Assembly (NCBI GenBank): GCA_005883295.1
Contig: VAWV01000010.1
Span: forward strand, 1 to 10,388
Direction: 5' to 3'
Length of the DNA stretch: 10,388 bases
Origin: Actinomycetota bacterium
GTDB taxonomy: Bacteria; Actinomycetota; Thermoleophilia; Solirubrobacterales; Thermoleophilaceae
The stretch's first letter is position 1; the number at the start of each line of letters is the position of its first letter. Below are positions 1-6,598 of the stretch, in pieces. A program made the translations under genes and the position numbers. The notes below the pieces were generated by a model, which saw only the letters and a list, made by a program, of their open reading frames with translations, searched no databases and was not told where the DNA came from.

Positions 1-2336
1 GCGAAGGCCTCCTCGATCTTGCTGATCCCGGTGAGGTCGACGGTCGTGATCGAGCTGACGGTCTGGGTCACCTGGTCCCTGATGTTCTTCACGATCGTCC
101 CGTCCTGGCGGGTGGCCGCCGCGACGCGCTGTGCCACCGCGGTCGGGTCGCCGCTCGACCTGGCGAAGACGACGTTGGGGCCGCCCGTGTGGTCGGCCGC
201 CTGGAGGTAGCCGAGGTTGGCGACCATGAACGAGTCGCGCGGCGCCGACGGGAACTCCTGCACGATCCCGGCCACGTGGAACGGGACCACATGGAACTTG
301 CCCGTCCGGTGGTCGAGCACGCGCAGCTTGAGCAGGTCGCCGGTCCGCAGCGAGTAGTCGCTGATCGTCTCCTTGCTCACCAGGATCCCGTCCGGGTGGG
401 CGCGGAGCCGCTGCATGTTCGACCCCGCCGTGCCGCTCAGGAAGTAGGAGTCGCGGAGGGTGGTGGCCTTGCCGATCGTGCCCGGGTCGACCCCGAACGT
501 GTCCTGCAGGTCCGGCCCGACGTACGCGTACGAGTGGTCCACCGGGGTGGTGGCGGAGACGCCGTTCACGCGGGCCACCTTGTGCGGGAGGTCGCGGGAG
601 GTCGCCAGTCCGGGCGGCGCCTGCACCACCACGTCGGCCCCCAGCGTGAGGTTCGCGTCCACCTTCGACTGCTTGTCGTAGGTGGCCGAGAAGAGGCCCA
701 GGTTCACGCCGAACGCCAGCAGCAGCCCGACCAGCAGGAGGCCGCGGTTGATCGCAGGTCCCCGCCGGCTGGCGCTGGCGAGCAGGAAGCCCCGCCCGGA
801 ATCGGCGCGGCCACCCGGCACCGCGCGCCCCGCCGCCCACACGAACAGCCGACCGCGCAGCCGCACGAGCAGGAGCGTGGCCCCGATCCACAAGAGCGCC
901 GGCGCGAAGAACATGTAGACCGAAAGCGAGAGCGTGGGGTTCGAGTCGGGGTTGACCACTGCAGAGAAGCCGGTGCGGGCGGTGAGCCAGTAGATGAGTC
1001 CGCTGACCGCGAGGCACGCCACGTCCACGTAGAGCCGCTGCCACAGCGGGCGCCGCGGGCGCTCGGTTCCCCGGCGCCCCTCGGCCACGGTCGCGCGGAG
1101 GGCAGACCCGCTGGCGCCCAGCCTTGCGGCCGCGGCGCCGCCGGCCGCCACGACCATGCACACCACCGCAGTGATGATCGCGCGCGCAGGGGTGAGCCCG
1201 AGGTCGCCGGAGATCAGGGCCCGCGCGGCGACGATGGCCAGCCCGGTGCCCAGGGCGCCCGCCACTACGCCCAGCACGGCGCTCTCCGAAACGGCGAGCA
1301 GGACCAGATGGCGGCGGCTTGCCCCCCGCGCGCGAAGGAGCGCCAGGTCGTGCCGGTCGCGTCCCGCGCTGCCCAGCGCGGCCAGGTACGCGAGCCCGAG
1401 CGCCACGATTGCACCCGGCACCGCGAGCATGATGTAGAGCGTGTCGGCGTAGAGGGCGTCGCCGCTCGCGGTGTTGAGGCTGTCCGACAGGTTGTCCACG
1501 AACTGGACCTGGCCGGGCAGCGAGCGCTCCACCCTGTTCTTGAGCCGCGTGGCCTGCGTGAGGGCGTGGCTCGGCGTACCCCGAAGCGCGTGCGGGGCGA
1601 TCTGCGCCTGGACCTGCCACTGCACGCCGCTCTGCGCACCAGGGACCGCCGCCGAGCCAGCGCTGCCCGCGGGGATCGCCGGAAGGTCGTGCGAGAAGCT
1701 CTTCGCGAACGTCGCGACGGGCATGACCGCGATGTCCGACGGGGGCTGCGCCGGTGCCGGGCCGAGGAGGGGGTTGAGCGGCTGGAACAGGACGTCCGGC
1801 GCGGTGACCAGCGAGACGCCGCTAACCGTCAGCTTCCGCGCGGGCGCCCCCTTGCGCGCGGTGATCGCAACCGTGTCGCCGATCCGCGCCTGGAGCGTGG
1901 CCGCGAGCTGCTGGTCGAGCACCACCGAGCCCTCCTTCAGGCCGCCCTGGAGGAAGCGGAAGCTGCCGATGTGGTGTGCGTAATCCGGCGGCACCGCGAG
2001 GATCGAGCCGTTCGCCGAGTTGGACTGCCCGGCCGGGCCGGAGTGCGAGATCCCCGCGAACGGGGCCGTGGCGGCGGGCGCCGCGTAGGCCACGCCCGGC
2101 TGCCGTGCCACGCCGCCCGCGACCGCGCCCGCCTTGGCGTACGAGCCGACCGGCCCCTGCCAGTCGAGCGGCACGCTCCGCACCGCGCTCGTGGTCATCG
2201 TCCGGAGCGAGTGCGCGACGAACACGGACATCGCGCCGATCAGCGCGACGGCCACCGAGAGCACGAGAACGCGCGTGGAGGTCTTCGCGGCCTGGCGCCG
2301 GAGCCCCGTCAGGACGAAGCGCGCGGCGGCCTTCAC
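1..2336 (-). CDS. FtsX-like ABC transporter permease, C-terminus beyond window
   Basis: This is the membrane subunit of an ABC transporter of the MacB/LolC/FtsX superfamily, which moves or extracts lipids, lipoproteins or peptides at the outer face of the membrane rather than importing solutes. The visible 778 codons show a first membrane helix at about residues 22-40, followed by a large extracytoplasmic domain at about 45-295 (MacB periplasmic-core-like). Hydrophobic segments follow at about 298-320, 340-372, 383-402, 435-453, 470-491 and 530-550. A second large extracytoplasmic domain then continues to the window edge. This is the duplicated FtsX layout, so a final cluster of about three helices should lie beyond position 1. 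The GTG start at 2336 was chosen because it makes a GTGA overlap with the stop of the upstream ATPase; a GGAGG lies 10 nt before it. The frame stays open to the edge. The substrate is not recognisable; the two ATPases just upstream are its likely motors. Confidence 0.88.
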   Translation of the reverse strand, partial: MKAAARFVLTGLRRQAAKTSTRVLVLSVAVALIGAMSVFVAHSLRTMTTSAVRSVPLDWQGPVGSYAKAGAVAGGVARQPGVAYAAPAATAPFAGISHSGPAGQSNSANGSILAVPPDYAHHIGSFRFLQGGLKEGSVVLDQQLAATLQARIGDTVAITARKGAPARKLTVSGVSLVTAPDVLFQPLNPLLGPAPAQPPSDIAVMPVATFAKSFSHDLPAIPAGSAGSAAVPGAQSGVQWQVQAQIAPHALRGTPSHALTQATRLKNRVERSLPGQVQFVDNLSDSLNTASGDALYADTLYIMLAVPGAIVALGLAYLAALGSAGRDRHDLALLRARGASRRHLVLLAVSESAVLGVVAGALGTGLAIVAARALISGDLGLTPARAIITAVVCMVVAAGGAAAARLGASGSALRATVAEGRRGTERPRRPLWQRLYVDVACLAVSGLIYWLTARTGFSAVVNPDSNPTLSLSVYMFFAPALLWIGATLLLVRLRGRLFVWAAGRAVPGGRADSGRGFLLASASRRGPAINRGLLLVGLLLAFGVNLGLFSATYDKQSKVDANLTLGADVVVQAPPGLATSRDLPHKVARVNGVSATTPVDHSYAYVGPDLQDTFGVDPGTIGKATTLRDSYFLSGTAGSNMQRLRAHPDGILVSKETISDYSLRTGDLLKLRVLDHRTGKFHVVPFHVAGIVQEFPSAPRDSFMVANLGYLQAADHTGGPNVVFARSSGDPTAVAQRVAAATRQDGTIVKNIRDQVTQTVSSITTVDLTGISKIEEAF

Positions 2337-3025
2337 GCGGTTACGGCCTCCGCGGCCAGGACGTGTCCGTCCTCGAGCTCGACGATGCGGTCGTAGCGCC
2401 GCGCCACGCCGATGTCGTGCGTCGCGGTGACCAGCGTGAACCCGAGCTCCTCACGCAGGGCATCGATCAGGTCCAGCACGCGGGTGCCGGTGTCGGAGTC
2501 GAGCTGGCCGGTGGGCTCGTCGCAGAGGAGGAGCTCCGGCGTCTGTCCCAGGGCGCGCGCGATCGCCACGCGCTGGGCCTCGCCGCCGGAGAGCTCCCCG
2601 GGAAGGGCGTCCAGCTTCGCCGCGAGCCCGACCATGCCGAGGAGCTCGTCGGGGGAGTGCGCGCGGTGGCCGTTGGTGCCCGACGCCCAGCGCGCAAAGG
2701 CCACGTTCTCGTAGGCCGTGAGTGTCGGCAGCAGCTTGCTGCCCTGGAAGACGTACGCGACGCGCTGGGTCCGGTGACCGAGCTCGGCCACAGTCTGTAT
2801 CGGGAGCAGCGGCTCGCCCCGCCAGAGCGCGCGGCCGCGCGTGGGCGGGACCAGGCCGCCCAGCACGTGCAGGAGCGTCGTCTTGCCGGAGCCGGACGGG
2901 CCCCAGAGCGCGACCGACTCGCCGGCGTCGAGCGCGAAGTCGACGCCGTCGAGGGCGCGGACCTCCGTACCCGCCGTCGCGTGCGCCACCACCACTGCGT
3001 CGAGCTCCAGCAGGCGCTCGCTCAC
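2333..3025 (-). CDS. ABC transporter ATP-binding protein (LolD/MacB class), second of tandem pair
   Basis: This is a cytoplasmic ATPase subunit of 230 residues, the usual length for a stand-alone LolD/MacB-type nucleotide-binding domain. All catalytic motifs are present: Walker A GPSGSGKT at 42-49, Q-loop Gln94 (YVFQG), signature LSGGE at 145-149, Walker B LLLCDE ending at Glu170, D-loop GQLD at 173-176 and switch His203. The GTG start at 3025 is supported by GGGAGGAG 6 nt upstream and by a GTGA overlap with the stop of the preceding ATPase. Its own stop overlaps the start of the FtsX permease in the same way, so the three are probably made together. The frame stays open upstream to 3688, but that extension lies wholly inside the previous ATPase in another frame and lacks domain signal. 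Whether it forms a homodimer, or a heterodimer with its neighbour, cannot be read from the sequence. Confidence 0.93.
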   Translation of the reverse strand: MSERLLELDAVVVAHATAGTEVRALDGVDFALDAGESVALWGPSGSGKTTLLHVLGGLVPPTRGRALWRGEPLLPIQTVAELGHRTQRVAYVFQGSKLLPTLTAYENVAFARWASGTNGHRAHSPDELLGMVGLAAKLDALPGELSGGEAQRVAIARALGQTPELLLCDEPTGQLDSDTGTRVLDLIDALREELGFTLVTATHDIGVARRYDRIVELEDGHVLAAEAVTA

Positions 3026-3741
3026 GCCAATCTCCTCCCGTCGCGCATCTCGACGACACGGTCCGCGGCGTCGGCCACCACGTTCGAGTGGGTGACCACG
3101 AGCACCGTCGCGCCGTGCTCCGACCGCAGGCGCTCCAGCGCCTCGAGCACCGACTGCTCGTTCCCGGCGTCGAGCTCGCCGGTCGGCTCGTCGGCCAAGA
3201 GCAGCTTCGCCTCCCGCGCCGCGGCGGCCGCGATCGCCACGCGCTGCTGCTCGCCACCGGACAGCGCCGCCGGCCGGTTGTCGGCGCGCTTCGCCAGCCC
3301 GAACGAGGCCAGCGCGGACTGCGCGCGGCCGCGGATCTCCTCCGCCCCCGCCAGCCGCAGCCCGAGCTCCACGTTCTCGCGCGCCGACAGGACGGGCCAC
3401 AGGTTGTCGCTCTGGAACACCACCGCCAGGTCGCGCGCGCGGTACTCGGCCAGCTCGTCCTCGTCGAGCCGGGCGAGCGACGCGCCGTGCGACCGGACCT
3501 CGCCCGCCGACGGCTGGTCGAGCGCCGCGGCGAGCGAGAGGAGCGTGCTCTTCCCGCACCCGGACGGACCGAGGATCGCCACGAGCTCGCCGACGTTGAC
3601 CTTGAAGCTCACCCCGCGCAGGGCGACCGTCTCCACGGGCCCCGAGTGGAAGATCTTGAAGACGTCGTGAAACTCGAGGGCGGGCCATTCGATCCGCCGA
3701 GCCTCCGGCGCCTGCTCGGGCTCGCGGTAGAGGCTCCTCAT
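3022..3741 (-). CDS. ABC transporter ATP-binding protein (LolD/MacB class), first of tandem pair
   Basis: This is a second complete nucleotide-binding subunit, 239 residues from the ATG at 3741. Motifs are Walker A GPSGCGKS at 58-65, Q-loop Gln110 (VVFQS), signature LSGGE at 160-164 followed by QQRVAI, Walker B LLLADE at 180-185, D-loop GELD and switch His218. It differs from its neighbour mainly in an N-terminal extension of about 20 residues and in the helix after the signature. There the common IARAL reads IAAAA, losing an arginine that most family members keep. The start is ambiguous. ATG 3741 makes an ATGA overlap with the upstream lipoprotein stop, as at the other operon junctions, whereas GTG 3747 sits 6 nt after an AGGAG and adds two residues. 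It probably energises the FtsX permease encoded two genes downstream, alone or paired with the next ATPase. Confidence 0.93.
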   Translation of the reverse strand: MRSLYREPEQAPEARRIEWPALEFHDVFKIFHSGPVETVALRGVSFKVNVGELVAILGPSGCGKSTLLSLAAALDQPSAGEVRSHGASLARLDEDELAEYRARDLAVVFQSDNLWPVLSARENVELGLRLAGAEEIRGRAQSALASFGLAKRADNRPAALSGGEQQRVAIAAAAAREAKLLLADEPTGELDAGNEQSVLEALERLRSEHGATVLVVTHSNVVADAADRVVEMRDGRRLA

Positions 3742-4346
3742 TGCCACTTGAAGCTCCTGGAGATCATCCGGTAGGCATCCACGTTGTCCACGCCGGCCGC
3801 CGTTCCGAGGTCGACGAGCGCGACGCGCCCCGCCTTGTAGTACGCATAGCGATCGACAACCAGCCGCACCCGCTTGCCGGTGACCGGGTTCGGCTTGCTC
3901 TCACTGGAGTAGGTCGCCTTGACCACTTGTTCGCCCCCGATGGTCAGCGTCTGAGCGGAGCTGACCTTCACCGACGGGGTCGAGGCCTTCAGCTTCGCCA
4001 CCCCCGCCTCCACGCTCGAAACGGTCGGCTTCGACCCGCGCTGCACGGCGATGTAGATCACGTTGTTCTTGTCCTGGAACGTGACCTTGTCGCCCGAGCC
4101 CGTCTTCGCCCAGCCCTCGGGATATACGATCGAGTAACCGCTCGAGGGGTTGCGGAACGTCAGGAACACCTGGTTGTCGGGGATGTCGCCTGTGGCGGCG
4201 GCCTGCGCCTCGGCAGCCGGGGAATTCGCGCCACCCGCGCCACCCGATGCGGACGAGCTGGACTTCTTGGAGGAACCGCACCCACCAACCACCAGCGCCA
4301 TCAGAAGGAGGGCAAGCCACACGTGAGCGCCCCTACCGCAGTGCAT
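3738..4346 (-). CDS. Secreted lipoprotein with PsbP/LpqN-like domain
   Basis: This is a 202-residue exported lipoprotein. The N-terminus has a short basic/polar stretch (Arg5, His8), a hydrophobic core at about 9-20 and the lipobox-like VGGC, giving Cys23 as the probable lipidated residue. A low-complexity Ser/Gly/Ala linker spans about 24-52. From about residue 58 the sequence has the pattern of the Mog1/PsbP-like alpha/beta sandwich (SGYSIVYPEGW, then KVTFQDKNN). Such domains occur in PsbP and in mycobacterial LpqN-like lipoproteins and usually act as small binding or adaptor domains rather than enzymes. The fold assignment rests on pattern recognition alone. It is the first gene of the ABC operon, and its stop overlaps the first ATPase start, so a substrate-handling or accessory role for that transporter is likely. 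An internal GTG at codon 9, 7 nt after AGGGG, is an alternative start but would leave almost no charged n-region in the signal peptide. Confidence 0.8.
   Translation of the reverse strand: MHCGRGAHVWLALLLMALVVGGCGSSKKSSSSASGGAGGANSPAAEAQAAATGDIPDNQVFLTFRNPSSGYSIVYPEGWAKTGSGDKVTFQDKNNVIYIAVQRGSKPTVSSVEAGVAKLKASTPSVKVSSAQTLTIGGEQVVKATYSSESKPNPVTGKRVRLVVDRYAYYKAGRVALVDLGTAAGVDNVDAYRMISRSFKWQ
3754..3758 (-). promoter_or_regulatory. Ribosome binding site bearing on the start of the first ATPase
   Basis: The minus strand reads AGGAG here, inside the 3' end of the lipoprotein gene. It lies 6 nt before GTG 3747 and 12 nt before ATG 3741. Spacing favours the GTG, while the ATGA stop-start overlap favours the ATG. 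The choice changes the product by only two residues. Confidence 0.5.
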
Positions 4347-4428
4347 GGAGCGAGGATTCCCGCAAAGGCCTTAAACGTTCCTGAATGCCTGGCGCCGTTC
4401 ACGCGCAGTTAATGAAGGGCTGCACGAA
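4347..4428. promoter_or_regulatory. Divergent promoter region between the ABC operon and the propeller operon
   Basis: This 82-bp gap separates the starts of two divergent operons, so it should hold promoters for both. It is visibly more A+T-rich in parts (TTAAACGTT near 4371-4379, GTTAATGAA near 4408-4416) than the surrounding coding DNA. I could not assign convincing -35/-10 pairs on either strand. AAGGG at 4415-4419, 9 nt before ATG 4429, is the likely ribosome binding site of the Kelch gene. No clear operator palindrome is visible. Confidence 0.4.
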
Positions 4429-5439
4429 ATGCACGTCATGAGCGGTCCAACCGCGGGACTTGTGCTGTTCGTTGCATGTTCGGCGGCAGCGTCCGGGTGC
4501 GGCGGAGGGACGCAGAGCTCGACCTCGGCGGGCGACCGCCGGGCCCACGAGCTGCGCAGGCGCGCCGCGGTGCCGGCGCGGCCGGGGCCGTTGCGAGCCC
4601 GCGTCCAAACGGTCCTGAGCTCCCCCGTCCAGCTCCCGGCCGCGGCGATCCTGCCCGGCGGGCGGCTCCTGGCGATGGGCGGGCTCGACTCGACGGACGT
4701 CTCCGCGTCCTCGATCGTGGAGGTTGTGGGCTCCCAGGAGCGCACGATCGGCCAGCTCCCGCAGCCGATCCACGACGCCGCAGCCGTCACGCTGGGCCGC
4801 CGTGCGTACGTGTTCGGCGGCGGGACGGGCGAGAGCGGAAGCGATTCGATAACGGCCGTCGACTCCGCGGGCGGCGCCACCCCCGCGGGCCTCCTTCCCG
4901 TGCCGGCGTCCGACGTGGGCGCGGCGGTGATCGGCCGCACCGCGTACGTGGTCGGTGGATACACCGGCAGCGCGCCGCTTCGCACCATCGTGGCCTTCCG
5001 CCCGGGCGGCGGCGCGCGCGTGGTCGGCCGGCTGCCGGTGGCGCTCCGCTACGCGGCGGTCGCAGCGGTGAACGGCCGCCTCCTCATCGCCGGCGGCACG
5101 TCGGGCGTCACCGCACAGCGCGCCGTGTACTCGTTCGACCCGACGGCCGGGACCGTGACCCACATCGGCGACCTGCCCCGCGCCCTTACCCACGCCGCCG
5201 GCGCCTCGCTGAACGGGAGCTTCTACGTGATCGGCGGGCGGAGCGACAGCGACACCGGACAGAGCAGCTTCATCCGCGCGGTGGACCCGCGGACGGGGCG
5301 CGTCTACAGCGCCGGTCGCCTGCCGGGGCCGCTCAGCGACGCGGCCGCGGTGGACGACGGATTCCGGATCTACGTGGTGGGCGGCCGCGACACCAGCGGG
5401 GTGCGCGGCGAGGTCCTCGTCCTGGAGCCGGCAGGGTGA
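4429..5439 (+). CDS. Kelch-repeat beta-propeller lipoprotein
   Basis: This 336-residue protein is exported and lipid-anchored. A hydrophobic signal segment at about 9-20 leads to the lipobox ASGC with Cys24, followed by a basic, low-complexity linker to about residue 60. The rest is six Kelch-type blades, each with a small/hydrophobic run ending in a Gly-Gly pair at 84-85, 130-131, 176-177, 222-223, 269-270 and 318-319. The period is 46-49 residues, which fits a complete six-bladed propeller filling the mature protein. The blades carry conserved LP and DAA/YAA motifs between the pairs. Kelch propellers are mostly binding scaffolds, and no catalytic residues or copper-radical oxidase features are visible. 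ATG 4429 is preferred over ATG 4438 because AAGGG lies 9 nt before the first and 18 nt before the second. It opens the plus-strand operon and its stop overlaps the next start (GTGA), suggesting the two propellers are co-produced. Confidence 0.88.
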   Translation: MHVMSGPTAGLVLFVACSAAASGCGGGTQSSTSAGDRRAHELRRRAAVPARPGPLRARVQTVLSSPVQLPAAAILPGGRLLAMGGLDSTDVSASSIVEVVGSQERTIGQLPQPIHDAAAVTLGRRAYVFGGGTGESGSDSITAVDSAGGATPAGLLPVPASDVGAAVIGRTAYVVGGYTGSAPLRTIVAFRPGGGARVVGRLPVALRYAAVAAVNGRLLIAGGTSGVTAQRAVYSFDPTAGTVTHIGDLPRALTHAAGASLNGSFYVIGGRSDSDTGQSSFIRAVDPRTGRVYSAGRLPGPLSDAAAVDDGFRIYVVGGRDTSGVRGEVLVLEPAG

Positions 5440-6587
5440 TCCCGCGCGCGGTCATCGGCCTGGCGGCGGCGGCGGGCCTGGCCCTCGCCTCGTCCGGGTG
5501 CGGCCTGTCGGCCGACAGCCCCGCCCAGCGGCCGCAGCCGCCGCGCCTGCGGCCGATCTCGGAGCTTCAGGACGACGCGTCGCACCTGCCCTGGCTCAAG
5601 CGGAAGCTCGCGCACCCGCTCAAGCGCGGCGTGATGCCGAAGCTCCTGAACAAGCACGACGTGTACGCCGCCGACCAGCCGAACCGGCTCTCGCCCACCG
5701 TCCGTGACGACCCCGAGCGGATCTACGTGCCGAACTCGCAGAGCAACACGGTCGACGTGATCAACCCGCACACGTACAAGGTCGTCGACCACTTCCGAAC
5801 GGGTGCGAACCCTCAGCACGTGACGCCCTCGTGGGACCTCCGCACCCTCTGGGTGGACAACAACGCGGGCAACAGCCTCACCCCGATCGACCCTCGGACC
5901 GGCCGGCGCGGAAAGCCCGTGCGCGTATCCGACCCGTACAACATGTACTTCACGCCCAACGGGCTGTACGCGATCGTCGTGGCGGAGGCGCTGCAGCGGC
6001 TCGACTTCCGCGACGCGATCACGATGCGCATGCATCACGCGCTGCACGTGCCCTGTCCGGCCGGGAAGATGATCGTGATCGACGTGAAGCGCGAGCGCGT
6101 GGTGCGCTCGGTCTGGCTCGGCCTCGGGGCGATGCCGCAGGACGTGAAGCTGTCTCCGGACGGGCGGGTGTTCTACGTCGCCGACCAGGCGGCGAACGGG
6201 GTGTGGATCATCGACGCGAAGAAGTTCCGCAAGCGCGGGCTCGTCCACACCGGATTCGGAGCGCACGGCCTGTACGCGAGCCGCGACTCGCGCCTGCTCT
6301 ACGTCTCCAACCGGCGCGAGGGCACGATCTCGCTGATCTCGTTCAAGACCCGCAGGCAGGTCCGCAAGTGGCAGCTGCCCGGTGGCGGCAGCCCCGACAT
6401 GGGCGGGGTGTCGAGCGACGGCAAGGTACTGTGGCTGGCCGGGCGCTACGACGCAGTCGTGTACGCGATCAACACGAAGACCGGACGGCTGATCAAGCGG
6501 ATCAGGGTCGGACGCGGTCCGCACGGCCTCGCGGTCTTCCCGCAGCCGGGCAGGTACTCGCTGGGGCACAACGGCGTGTTCCGCTAG
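5436..6587 (+). CDS. YncE/YVTN-like beta-propeller lipoprotein
   Basis: This is a 383-residue secreted protein starting at GTG 5436, inside the stop of the Kelch gene; the same frame is open far upstream but only as a shadow of that gene. Residues 1-21 form an Ala/Leu-rich signal ending in SSGC, with Cys22 as probable lipidation site, then a Pro-rich linker. Repeats resembling the YVTN/YncE family occur at about 97-120 (IYVPNSQSNTVDVI), 138-157, 245-264 (FYVADQAANGVWIID), 287-312 (LYVSNRREGTISLI) and 332-356. This implies a propeller of roughly six or seven blades. An insertion at 197-208 carries a His/Cys cluster (HHALHVPC), and further His residues sit in PQHV, GAHGL, GPHGL and GHNG. The family is generally a surface or periplasmic binding propeller; no enzymatic function can be assigned. 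Partner and ligand are unknown, but the overlap with the Kelch gene and the downstream GT39 gene suggest a shared envelope role. Confidence 0.87.
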   Translation: MIPRAVIGLAAAAGLALASSGCGLSADSPAQRPQPPRLRPISELQDDASHLPWLKRKLAHPLKRGVMPKLLNKHDVYAADQPNRLSPTVRDDPERIYVPNSQSNTVDVINPHTYKVVDHFRTGANPQHVTPSWDLRTLWVDNNAGNSLTPIDPRTGRRGKPVRVSDPYNMYFTPNGLYAIVVAEALQRLDFRDAITMRMHHALHVPCPAGKMIVIDVKRERVVRSVWLGLGAMPQDVKLSPDGRVFYVADQAANGVWIIDAKKFRKRGLVHTGFGAHGLYASRDSRLLYVSNRREGTISLISFKTRRQVRKWQLPGGGSPDMGGVSSDGKVLWLAGRYDAVVYAINTKTGRLIKRIRVGRGPHGLAVFPQPGRYSLGHNGVFR

Positions 6588-6598
6588 GGGCGGCTCCG

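Noticed and set aside
189..2396. 735-codon plus-strand ORF opposite the permease and second ATPase
   Set aside because: Composition is Arg/Ala/His/Gln-rich with no domain or hydrophobic pattern, while the opposite strand gives a clear FtsX permease and ATPase. Long antisense ORFs are expected at this G+C content.
1976..3670. 564-codon plus-strand ORF opposite the two ATPases
   Set aside because: Arg/Ser/Pro-rich antisense of two complete ATPases with every motif intact; no ribosome binding site or family signal.
2333..3688. Second ATPase extended upstream to a 450-residue fusion
   Set aside because: The extra N-terminal part is an out-of-frame reading of the first ATPase; GTG 3025 with its strong Shine-Dalgarno and GTGA overlap is the better start.
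5370..6569. 399-codon minus-strand ORF opposite the YncE-like gene
   Set aside because: Arg/Val/His/Asp-rich antisense shadow; the plus strand has signal peptide, lipobox and propeller repeats.
4476..6587. YncE-like gene extended upstream to a 703-residue protein
   Set aside because: The extension is an Arg-rich out-of-frame reading of the Kelch gene; the signal peptide and lipobox begin right after GTG 5436.
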